From contig JAKSKP010000004.1 of the NCBI GenBank assembly GCA_024401635.1, positions 1 to 59,364 of the forward strand: a stretch of DNA of 59,364 bases, in the 5' to 3' direction. Below are positions 1 to 8,159 of this stretch, in pieces. Positions within the stretch are counted from its first letter, which is position 1, and every line of letters begins with the position of its first letter. The notes below the pieces were generated by a model. That model was not told the DNA's origin, did not search any database, and saw only the letters and a program-made list of their open reading frames with translations. The DNA comes from Bacteroidales bacterium (GTDB lineage: Bacteria; Bacteroidota; Bacteroidia; Bacteroidales; UBA932). The translations under genes were made by a program, and so were the position numbers.

Positions 1-865
1 GTATAGTCTTCTTGTTGCGGTCGTGGGCATGGAGGGTCACCTCGCGGGGCGGGTCGCAAAGGTGATAGACACCGTGTTTGTTTATAGCTGTGTTGCACAG
101 GTCAAGGGCTTTCTGATAGTAGCCTTTGGCGTCCGCAGGTTTACGGTCAGCCTTGGGATAGGTGTCAATATTACCGGGGTTCTCGTTCCACCAGCCGTAT
201 GTCAGGTATGCCTTGGCAAGTACGAGACGTGCAACGTTCTTGGTGACACCGCCGACTACCCTGGGAGCATCGGGAAGTTCCTTTACGGCTTCCTCGAGGT
301 CCTTGAAGATGGCTGTGTAGACCTCGGGAACGGTGTTGCGGGTTGAAGTGCGGACAGGGGTGCTGTTGAACTTCATCTCGCCTGAGCCCAGATCGAGGGG
401 AACGCCTCCGAAAGTCTGTACGAGCTGGAAATAGTAGAAAGCGCGGAAGAACTTCGCCTCTGCCACAAGGCTGGCGGGAATCGACTTCACGGCAGTGGCA
501 TTCTCAATGATGCCGCTTGCAGTATTGATATAGGTAAACGCCATTCCCCAAAGAGCGTCGCTTCGTGATGAAGAGGGGTTGAGCGAACCTACACCTGAAA
601 GGTCGGCGTCCTTGAAGTTGCTGTCAGCGCTCTGGCCGTAGGTGGCTTCATCTGTACCGGTGGTGTTGATGTTGTAGTAGTAAGCCTGTCCGTAAACATA
701 GCGGAGAGACGCATACAATGCGGTGATACCGCCTTTTACACCGGCTTCAGTCTGGAAGAAACCGGGCTCGAAGAAGGTGCGGGGCTGTTCCTCAAGAACC
801 TTGTTGCAGGATGCCAGGGACAGGGCCGCAACTGCGATTGTTATGATATATGTTAACTTTTTCAT
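1..865 (-). CDS. SusD/RagB-family outer-membrane glycan-binding lipoprotein (partial)
   Basis: N-terminal part (about 288 residues) of a SusD-like protein; the C-terminus lies beyond the left edge. The ATG is at 863-865 and opens a lipoprotein signal peptide with lipobox SLASC near residue 20. The segment EQPRTFFEPGFFQTE and the following helix-rich text, including AKFFRAFYYFQL, are typical of SusD N-terminal regions that pack into TPR-like helices. In this family the protein sits on the cell surface as a lid over the SusC transporter and binds oligosaccharide. It starts 12 bases downstream of the susC stop, so the two are co-transcribed. The neighbouring GH115 and GH67 genes suggest glucuronoxylan oligosaccharides as ligand; this is inference from context. 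Confidence 0.93.
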   Translation of the reverse strand, partial: MKKLTYIITIAVAALSLASCNKVLEEQPRTFFEPGFFQTEAGVKGGITALYASLRYVYGQAYYYNINTTGTDEATYGQSADSNFKDADLSGVGSLNPSSSRSDALWGMAFTYINTASGIIENATAVKSIPASLVAEAKFFRAFYYFQLVQTFGGVPLDLGSGEMKFNSTPVRTSTRNTVPEVYTAIFKDLEEAVKELPDAPRVVGGVTKNVARLVLAKAYLTYGWWNENPGNIDTYPKADRKPADAKGYYQKALDLCNTAINKHGVYHLCDPPREVTLHAHDRNKKTI

Positions 866-877
866 GTTCGTATCGGT

Positions 878-3800
878 TTAGAAAGTGAAGTTTACACCGA
901 AGATGAAGTTGCGGGTGTTGGGGGTGTTGGTACCGACAACCCTCTGACGGCCGAGATAGCCTGCGCTGGCCTGGAATGCACCGTCGCTACCTGAAGCGTT
1001 GGGCTCGGGATCGAGGCCAGACATCCTGGTGTACTCAGAGCATATTACGAAGGGGTTCTGGGCAGTGGCGTAAACGCGGAGTTTGCTGATGCCGGCTTTC
1101 TTGAGAGCCTTCAGGCCTTCGAAGTTGTAACCGAGGGTGATGGTGCTGAATTTCCAGTAACCGCCGTCGAAGTAGCTGAGCGTCGAGCCGTACTTGGGGT
1201 TATCGTTGGAAGTTGCTCCACCCGGACGGGGGAATCTTGCTCCTGTGTTCTGAGGAGTCCAGTAGTCGACGTCAACCTGACCGCGACGACCGCTGAGCAT
1301 ATTGAGGTAACCTGATGAGCCGTAGAGGGTTGAGATCAGGATACCGCCGCACTGGAAGTTGCCGAGGATAGTGAGGTCTAGGTTCTTCCAGGTGAGGGTG
1401 GTGCTGAAACCTCCGAGGAACTTGGGATCGGCGTTGATGGGCACTTTGTCGTTGTCGTCGATGGCGCGTTTGGGAGAGCCGTCGGCGTTGTACTCACCGT
1501 GGTATTTGACTTTGATGTCACCGGGGGCTGAACCGGGGTCGAGGATGTCGATATATTTGTCGCCTTCCTGCCACAGACCGTCATTTTCGAAGTCATAGAT
1601 GCAGTTGATGGGATAGCCTACGAACCACTGGTTGCCCTTGTCTTCCTTTGAACCTGAGGCAAGTTCCTCGAGGGTGTTCTTGTTGGAATAGATGTTGAGG
1701 CCTGCGGTCCAGGTCCAGTCACCCTTGCGGATGATGGTTCCGTTCACTGAGAACTCTATACCCTTGTTGCTCGTGCGGCCGATGTTGGCTGTGTAGCTGC
1801 CTACACCTGCGGTTGAAGGCAATGCAAGGTTGAGAAGGATGTCGTGTGTGTTCTGTACGTAGTACTCGATGGATCCGTGCAGACGTCCCTTGAAGAAGCT
1901 GTAGTCGATACCGAAGTTCCAGGTCCTTGAATATTCCCATCCGAGTTCGCTGTTGGGAAGGGTGGAAACATAGTAACCTGTGTCATATCCGGTTTCGCCG
2001 AAGTTGTAGGGACGGGTTCCGAGGGAACCGAGGGTCTGATAAGGGTTGATGGCCTGGTTTGAAGTCTCACCATAGCCTGCCCTGACCTTCAATTCGTCAA
2101 CCCACTGACGTGAGTTTGCCATGAATTTCTCGTTGGCGATGTTCCAACCGATTGAAACGGCGGGATAAGTGTGCCACTGATGTCCTTTGGCCAGACGTGA
2201 AGATGCGTCTGAACGAACTGCTGCTGAAATCATATACCTGTCGGCGTATGTGTACATCGCACGGAACATATATGACTGAAGACCTGCCTGCCAGTAGTTG
2301 AAGTTGCCGGGAGCCACTGTGATATCCTCGGCGTTGGCTGTACCGATATTGTAGTACAGGAACTGCTCGTTGGGGATATTCTTGGCTGACATACCGTTCT
2401 GAACATAGGTTGTCTGCTCTACGGAGTACATTCCTACAACGTTCACGTGGTGCTTGCCTGCAAAGGTGTGGTCATAGGTAAGGAGGCTTTCGAGAGCCCA
2501 GTTCTTGGTCTCATTATTGCTCTGGCTTGCGCCGTTGGGATTGGCTTCGGTGTAGTTGTTCACACCTACGCCCGTGAATGAACCGCTGGTGCTCTTACGG
2601 TAGTTCATACTTGCCGTCTGCTTGAAGGAAAGACCTTCGACCCAGGGGCAGGAGAGCTGGATGTAGGCGTTGTTGTAAGTGGCCAGACCGTTGTTTTCGC
2701 TGACCCATTTCTCGCCGAGATTCTCGAGGGTTTTCCTGGTAAGCACGTAAACGTTGTCGTTGGGCATTGACTGACGGAGAAGCAGTTCGCCTTTTGAGTC
2801 ATAGGGGCTCAAGAGAGGGGTGAGCTGGAGTATGCTGTACAGACCCAGCTGGTTACCGTGGCTGCGGTTGTAGTTGGTGTTGGTGTTGAAACCGAGCTTC
2901 AACCAATCTGTGATGTTCTGATCCACGCTTCCGTTGATGTTGAAGCGGTCATAGTCCTGTGTGGGAATAACGGCCTGATCCCTGTAGTAGTTGACGCCTA
3001 CGCGGTAGCCGCCTTTCTTCGTACCGCCGGAAACTGAGAGCTCGTGGCTCTGAACCAGACCGTTGCGGTAGAAGAGATCCTGCCAGTCAGTGTTGTTGGT
3101 GTCGCTTTCGAAAGCTGAATTGGTGTATTTGCCTGCAGCCTTGCGCATCTCGATGTATTTGCTTGCGTTCATCATCGGGACCTTGATGGCTTTCTTCACG
3201 CCAACATAGTTGTTGAAGCTGACTTTTGCTTTCTGGCCTGAAACACCCTTGATTGTGGTGATGAGGATCACACCGTTGGCACCGCGTGAACCGTAGATGG
3301 CTGTTGCGGATGCATCCTTGAGTATGTCCATGCTCTTGATATCGGAAGTTGCGATGTCTGACAGCACACCCATGAACGGAACACCGTCAAGAACGATGAG
3401 AGGGTCGTTGGATGCGGACAGTGACCTTGTACCGCGGATGCGGATTTCCATTGAGGCGCCCGGACGTGATGAAGTCTGTGTCATCTGAACACCGGCGATA
3501 CGGCCGTTCAGGGCGTGGGTGATTTCTCCTGATGCCACCTGACGGAGGGTCTCTCCTTCCATTGAGGCGATGGAGCTGGTTACGTCCGCGCGTTTTGCCG
3601 TACCGTAACCTATGACCACTGCGTTGTCGAGCATTGCGGCATCGGACTCAAGCGTTACGTTGATTTTGCCGTTGCCGCCGACTGCGATTGTCTGGTCCTT
3701 GAAACCTATGCAGGAAATGAGGAGTGTTGCGTCGGGAGCAACGCTGATTGAATAACTTCCGTCAACTTCGGTGACGGCGCCGGTGGTTGTGCCTTTTACC

Positions 3801-3946
3801 ATAATGGCCGCGCCGACAACGGGTTCTCCCTGGTCATCGGTGATTGTGCCAGTTACGGTATGATTCTGGGCAAAGGCTGTAAGGGACAGCGCCATTCCCA
3901 GGCACACCAGCCATGAAAACTTTTTGAAAACTTGTTTCATAAGCAT
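878..3946 (-). CDS. SusC/RagA-family TonB-dependent outer-membrane transporter
   Basis: About 1022 residues. A signal peptide ending in LTAFAQ is followed by a carboxypeptidase-regulatory-like domain (about residues 25-110), a TonB plug domain with the family segment IRGTRSLSAS and DPLIVLDGVPF (about 125-240), and a long beta-barrel ending in aromatic residues (GVNFTF). It imports oligosaccharides across the outer membrane with its SusD partner just downstream. I place the start at the ATG at 3944-3946; the ATG at 3938-3940 would serve equally, while a longer reading from 4000 overlaps the promoter and adds no signal-like sequence. It is divergent from the HTCS regulator. The substrate is probably a (methyl)glucuronoxylan fragment, inferred from the adjacent enzymes. 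Confidence 0.95.
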   Translation of the reverse strand: MLMKQVFKKFSWLVCLGMALSLTAFAQNHTVTGTITDDQGEPVVGAAIMVKGTTTGAVTEVDGSYSISVAPDATLLISCIGFKDQTIAVGGNGKINVTLESDAAMLDNAVVIGYGTAKRADVTSSIASMEGETLRQVASGEITHALNGRIAGVQMTQTSSRPGASMEIRIRGTRSLSASNDPLIVLDGVPFMGVLSDIATSDIKSMDILKDASATAIYGSRGANGVILITTIKGVSGQKAKVSFNNYVGVKKAIKVPMMNASKYIEMRKAAGKYTNSAFESDTNNTDWQDLFYRNGLVQSHELSVSGGTKKGGYRVGVNYYRDQAVIPTQDYDRFNINGSVDQNITDWLKLGFNTNTNYNRSHGNQLGLYSILQLTPLLSPYDSKGELLLRQSMPNDNVYVLTRKTLENLGEKWVSENNGLATYNNAYIQLSCPWVEGLSFKQTASMNYRKSTSGSFTGVGVNNYTEANPNGASQSNNETKNWALESLLTYDHTFAGKHHVNVVGMYSVEQTTYVQNGMSAKNIPNEQFLYYNIGTANAEDITVAPGNFNYWQAGLQSYMFRAMYTYADRYMISAAVRSDASSRLAKGHQWHTYPAVSIGWNIANEKFMANSRQWVDELKVRAGYGETSNQAINPYQTLGSLGTRPYNFGETGYDTGYYVSTLPNSELGWEYSRTWNFGIDYSFFKGRLHGSIEYYVQNTHDILLNLALPSTAGVGSYTANIGRTSNKGIEFSVNGTIIRKGDWTWTAGLNIYSNKNTLEELASGSKEDKGNQWFVGYPINCIYDFENDGLWQEGDKYIDILDPGSAPGDIKVKYHGEYNADGSPKRAIDDNDKVPINADPKFLGGFSTTLTWKNLDLTILGNFQCGGILISTLYGSSGYLNMLSGRRGQVDVDYWTPQNTGARFPRPGGATSNDNPKYGSTLSYFDGGYWKFSTITLGYNFEGLKALKKAGISKLRVYATAQNPFVICSEYTRMSGLDPEPNASGSDGAFQASAGYLGRQRVVGTNTPNTRNFIFGVNFTF

Positions 3947-3997
3947 TTTGATGTTATTGGTTAGTAATGTAGTGTGTATATGCACTTTTTCATAATG

Positions 3998-4005
3998 CAA
4001 ATTTA
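3998..4005 (-). promoter_or_regulatory. Promoter -7 element for susC
   Basis: On the minus strand this reads TAAATTTG, matching the Bacteroidota -7 consensus TAnnTTTG. It lies 51 bases upstream of the susC start, giving a leader of roughly 45-50 bases. I see no clear -33 element, as would fit a promoter that depends on an activator such as the adjacent HTCS. Confidence 0.6.
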
Positions 4006-4065
4006 GACGATGCGGAACTATGCTGGCGACAGGTTGTTACATATTGTTTGCTCGCCGTAACCGAA

Positions 4066-4098
4066 TTTGCACTTTTGAAACATTTTTAGTTAAATTTG
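4066..4098 (+). promoter_or_regulatory. Promoter for the HTCS regulator (-33 and -7 elements)
   Basis: TTTG at 4066-4069 and TAAATTTG at 4091-4098 are separated by 21 bases, a good match to the Bacteroidota -33/-7 layout. The start codon at 4119 is 20 bases downstream. With both elements present, basal expression of the regulator seems likely, in contrast to the susC promoter facing the other way. Confidence 0.65.
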
Positions 4099-4118
4099 TA
4101 AGCATAATGCTCTGATAT

Positions 4119-7100
4119 ATGGAATTTGTTGCAAAAAAAGCTCTTCTGAAAGTTTCCCTGCTCGCCGTATCTGCAATGCTTTCTTTTGTGGCCAACGCCC
4201 AGAAGGCCCGTCTCTATGATTCTCAGAACGGACTTCCCAACAGTTCGATCAACAGGATAAGCCAGAGTGGGGACGGCTTTATCTGGATATGCACGCAGAA
4301 CGGGCTCGTGCGTTTCGACGGCAGGGAATTCTCTTATATAGGGAAGGAAGATATGTTCAACAACTCGGATGTCCAGATATTCCACGAGGATTCCAAGGGG
4401 CGTCACTGGGTGGGAACTTCCAGAGGACTTTTCTATTGCGACAACAACAGGTTGAAGTTTCGGAAATTGAATCTGGACGGTGACGGTGGAAGCACTGCTG
4501 TGCACTTCGTTTCCGACCTTGCGGGTGGGGGAGGTTCGCTGACAGCCGGCTTATCCGAATACCTTTTCGTCGCCACTTCGGGTGACGGGGTATATCCCGT
4601 CGACCTTTCCTCGATGTCCGTGAATCCCGCATTGAGGTCGAGGATACAGGAATCTCTCATCCATCAGTACGTGAAGAGGCTGTTCCTGGACAGTGTGGGC
4701 CGTCTGTGGATATGCTATGAGCAGGGCGGCATCACCGTGGTCAGCGGCAGGACGGGCAGACAGCTGGATGCCCTCCACTTCGACAATTCCGTTCCGAACG
4801 GAGGCAGAGATCTGTATATCAACGACATAATAGAGGATGAGACTGAAGGAAGGATGTATTTTGCGGCGTCTGACGGCATATATGTGCTGGAATCCTCATC
4901 GATGTCCATGCGTCGGGCGGCATTGCTGGGAAAGGCGAATGCATCCGCAACGTCGTTGCTCCTGTGCATTGATAACGGCAGACGCTATTTGACAGTAGGT
5001 ACGGAGAACAACGGTTTGAAAATCTTCGATATGGAGCAGGAATGCATCAGGGACGGGCTTTTCCCCAACGTTTTCTACGATTTGAGCCATTGGAAGATAC
5101 ATTGCATCCTCAGGGACAGCCAGGGGAATGTATGGGTGGGGGCCTATCAGACAGGCATACTGGTTCTTCCGAGAATGGTTTACGGCTTCTTCTCCTACGA
5201 ATTCCCGTCCTGTGTGACAAGCTTTGCCAGCGACGGATCGGTTGTCTGGATAGGCACTGACGGCGCCGGTCTGTACAGGCTGAAAGATGGATATCCGCGG
5301 GAGTCGTTCACGTCCTCCAACTGTGGTCTGACGAATGATTCGATAATGGCCGTTTCCCTTGACGGCCAGGGCCGGCTGTGGATAGGTACGTACCTGGACG
5401 GCATCTTCATCAGACAGTCCTCCGGCAGCATTGTCCCGTATCGTTATGCCGACAGTCTGCCCTCTTCCAAAATAAGCCTTCTGCGGTATGATGCGGAGAA
5501 TGACGTAATGTATATAGGTATGTTCGGCGGCGGCGTGGCCGTCGCGGATGCCTCTTCCGGCGCAATAAGGAAAATCATTGATGATGACGGCGTGAAGTGG
5601 CCGGAAGACGTGTCACTGCAGGGCAGCAATCTGTGGATAGGCTCGGTGACGGGGCTGTACAGGTATAATATCCTGCTGGACGAACTGGAGGGAAGCGCCG
5701 TGAAGAATACGGTTATCCTGTCCTGCATACAGAGGCAGGGGAAGATATTGGCCGGTACCAGGCAGGGCATAATATCATATGATCCGAAGACGGGGCAGGT
5801 GGGCCATATCGGAGTGGAGAACGGGCTCGTCGACAATGTGGTGATGGGCCTGGTGGAAGGCTTCGACGATGACATATGGGCTACCACAGCCAACGGGCTG
5901 TCGCGTATTTCCGACGGTGAGATAATCAACTATTATTCCTATGACGGGCTGCAGGGCAACGAGTTCAGGAGGGCTGCGGTGTACAGGACGGACAGGAACG
6001 TATATCTCGGAGGGATGAAGGGAGTCACCGTCATATCGGATTCGCATTTCGGAAATACGGATGAGAGCCCGCGGAGTCTGCGGCTGACAGGACTCGACAT
6101 TATGGACAGGCAATGCGATTCGCTGCTTCTGACGGGGAATCCCGTAAAGATAAGGAACAGGGATAAGGTTTTCTCCATTTCCTATTCCGCGATGGAGTAC
6201 ACAACCCCGCAGAGGGTGCGTTACCGTTATATGATGAAAGGCTTCGACAGGGACTGGGTGGAGGATTTCGGTACCCGTCGGGCTTCCTATACCAATCTTC
6301 CATTCGGCAAGTACGAATTCTGTGTGGAGGCTTATTACGAAGGTGGCAGAAAGTCGTCTGGAGTGTCGCTGGGCCTGTACGTCCTTCCTCCGTGGTTCCT
6401 TACCTGGTGGGCCATGCTCATATATGCGCTGATTGTCGTGGCTATGGCAGTGATGACTGTGTTGTGGAGGCGCAGAAGTGCAGCAAGCACGCTCAACCGT
6501 ATGAGATTGGATATGTTCACCGATTTCACCCACGAGATACGGACTCCCCTGAACCTGGTTATGAGCCCGCTAAAGATGATGAGGGAGCAGACGGATGATC
6601 CGGCACTCAAGGACAAATATAATCTGATGTATCGCAACTGCTTGCGTATAAACAGGATAGTGAACCAGTTGATGGATATACGCAAGATTGACTCCGGAAA
6701 GCTGATTCTGAATTTCCGTCAGACAGACATAATCCCTTTCATAAGGGACATCATGCAGCCCTTCGAGCAGCTGGCCCAGTCGGAAGGCGTGAATTTCACG
6801 CTGGAATCGCCTTTGGAGGAGAATGTGCTTTGGGTTGACCAGGGCAATTTTGACAAGATGCTCTTCAACGTAATATCCAATGCGTTCAAGCATACCCCGG
6901 AAGGTGGCGAAATACGCATCAGTGTCTCCATTCCGATGCAGAATGACGGCCTGCTGCCCTCTGCGGTAGCCGAATATGTGAGGATAGGCGTGTACAATTC
7001 CGGCAGCCATCTGGATCCCAAGGACCTGGAGAGGGTATTCGAGCGTTTCTTCCAGACGTCTCCACAGGAGGCTGTGAAAGGCACCGGAGTCGGATTGAAC

Positions 7101-8129
7101 CTTGCAAAGATGCTGGTGGAGAAGCATCACGGCAGGATTGTGGCCGAGAATATGGAGTCAGGAGTCTGCTTCTCGGTATATTTGCCTTGCGGCAAGGACC
7201 ATCTGAGCAGACAGGAGCTCAACGAGACCCTTCATCACAAAGACCTGTACGTGACCGGTCCCAGGGATGTGGCTGACTTGGAGAAGGCCGCGATGGAGAC
7301 TCACAAGAGCGTCAGGAACAGGAAGACCATAGTCATTGTCGACGATGACGCCGATTTCCTTGCATATCTTAACGGGGAATTGTCCCGGCAGTTCAATGTA
7401 ATAGCCTATTCCGATGCGGCCAAGGCGCTTGCAGCCGTGGAGACCGTGAAACCGGATGCCGTGCTTTCCGACCTTGCAATGGAAGGTATGGGCGGCGACG
7501 AACTGTGCAGGAATATACGGAACAACCCGGATACGGCCCTGATACCCGTGCTGATCCTGACCGGGAAAATGGAGGAGGATGCATCCGTGAAGAGCGTTGT
7601 GGACAGCGGGGCGGACAGGGTGCTCACGAAGCCGGTGTCAATGGATTATCTCAAGAGCAGCCTGACTCAGGCGATATCCATAAGGCATCAGATCAGGGCA
7701 CGCGGAGACAACAGCCTGGTCTATGATTTTGCCGGAATCAAGATAAGCACTGCTTCCGACAGGCTTGTCTCGAAGGTGCTTGAGGTCATAAAACAGAACA
7801 TAGACAATCAGGACCTGTCTGTGGAGACCTTGTGCAGGGAGGCCGGCATAAGCAGGGTTCATCTCAACAGGAAGCTCAAGGAACTTGTCGGAACGTCGCC
7901 GAGCGTGCTTATCCGCAACGTCCGTCTCAGACAGGCGGCTTATCTGCTCGCAAAGAACAACGTCAACGTCTCGGAAGTGGCATTCCGCGTCGGTTATTCG
8001 TCGCTTTCCCATTTCTCCAATTCGTTCAGGGAATATATGGGGATGTCCCCGAGGGAATTCGTTTCAAGGTATCAGGGGACCGATGATGTGTCATTTCTTC
8101 AACAATTTGAGCTGAATTCCGATTCATAG
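4119..8129 (+). CDS. Hybrid two-component system regulator (HTCS) of the glucuronoxylan locus
   Basis: 1336 residues. A signal peptide (ends VANAQ) is followed by two runs of beta-propeller (Reg_prop) repeats with the recurring W-I-G-T motif (about residues 30-660), a Y_Y_Y domain (about 680-750), one membrane helix (about 760-785), HisKA with phospho-acceptor His805 in the block THEIRTPLN, a HATPase domain with GTGVGLNLAK, a receiver domain with Asp1118 in VLSDLAMEG, and a C-terminal AraC-type DNA-binding domain (about 1215-1325). HTCS proteins bind a specific oligosaccharide in the periplasm and activate their own PUL. Its position between susCD and the alpha-glucuronidases suggests a uronic-acid-decorated xylo-oligosaccharide as the signal. 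Confidence 0.96.
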   Translation: MEFVAKKALLKVSLLAVSAMLSFVANAQKARLYDSQNGLPNSSINRISQSGDGFIWICTQNGLVRFDGREFSYIGKEDMFNNSDVQIFHEDSKGRHWVGTSRGLFYCDNNRLKFRKLNLDGDGGSTAVHFVSDLAGGGGSLTAGLSEYLFVATSGDGVYPVDLSSMSVNPALRSRIQESLIHQYVKRLFLDSVGRLWICYEQGGITVVSGRTGRQLDALHFDNSVPNGGRDLYINDIIEDETEGRMYFAASDGIYVLESSSMSMRRAALLGKANASATSLLLCIDNGRRYLTVGTENNGLKIFDMEQECIRDGLFPNVFYDLSHWKIHCILRDSQGNVWVGAYQTGILVLPRMVYGFFSYEFPSCVTSFASDGSVVWIGTDGAGLYRLKDGYPRESFTSSNCGLTNDSIMAVSLDGQGRLWIGTYLDGIFIRQSSGSIVPYRYADSLPSSKISLLRYDAENDVMYIGMFGGGVAVADASSGAIRKIIDDDGVKWPEDVSLQGSNLWIGSVTGLYRYNILLDELEGSAVKNTVILSCIQRQGKILAGTRQGIISYDPKTGQVGHIGVENGLVDNVVMGLVEGFDDDIWATTANGLSRISDGEIINYYSYDGLQGNEFRRAAVYRTDRNVYLGGMKGVTVISDSHFGNTDESPRSLRLTGLDIMDRQCDSLLLTGNPVKIRNRDKVFSISYSAMEYTTPQRVRYRYMMKGFDRDWVEDFGTRRASYTNLPFGKYEFCVEAYYEGGRKSSGVSLGLYVLPPWFLTWWAMLIYALIVVAMAVMTVLWRRRSAASTLNRMRLDMFTDFTHEIRTPLNLVMSPLKMMREQTDDPALKDKYNLMYRNCLRINRIVNQLMDIRKIDSGKLILNFRQTDIIPFIRDIMQPFEQLAQSEGVNFTLESPLEENVLWVDQGNFDKMLFNVISNAFKHTPEGGEIRISVSIPMQNDGLLPSAVAEYVRIGVYNSGSHLDPKDLERVFERFFQTSPQEAVKGTGVGLNLAKMLVEKHHGRIVAENMESGVCFSVYLPCGKDHLSRQELNETLHHKDLYVTGPRDVADLEKAAMETHKSVRNRKTIVIVDDDADFLAYLNGELSRQFNVIAYSDAAKALAAVETVKPDAVLSDLAMEGMGGDELCRNIRNNPDTALIPVLILTGKMEEDASVKSVVDSGADRVLTKPVSMDYLKSSLTQAISIRHQIRARGDNSLVYDFAGIKISTASDRLVSKVLEVIKQNIDNQDLSVETLCREAGISRVHLNRKLKELVGTSPSVLIRNVRLRQAAYLLAKNNVNVSEVAFRVGYSSLSHFSNSFREYMGMSPREFVSRYQGTDDVSFLQQFELNSDS

Positions 8130-8144
8130 TTCATTCCTAAACCT

Positions 8145-8152
8145 TATATTTG
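8145..8152 (+). promoter_or_regulatory. Promoter -7 element for the GH115 operon
   Basis: TATATTTG matches TAnnTTTG. The GH115 start codon at 8160 follows only 7 bases after the final G, so transcription should begin at or within a few bases of the ATG. No clear -33 element is visible, in line with activation by the HTCS encoded just upstream. Confidence 0.5.
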
Positions 8153-8159
8153 TGTCATT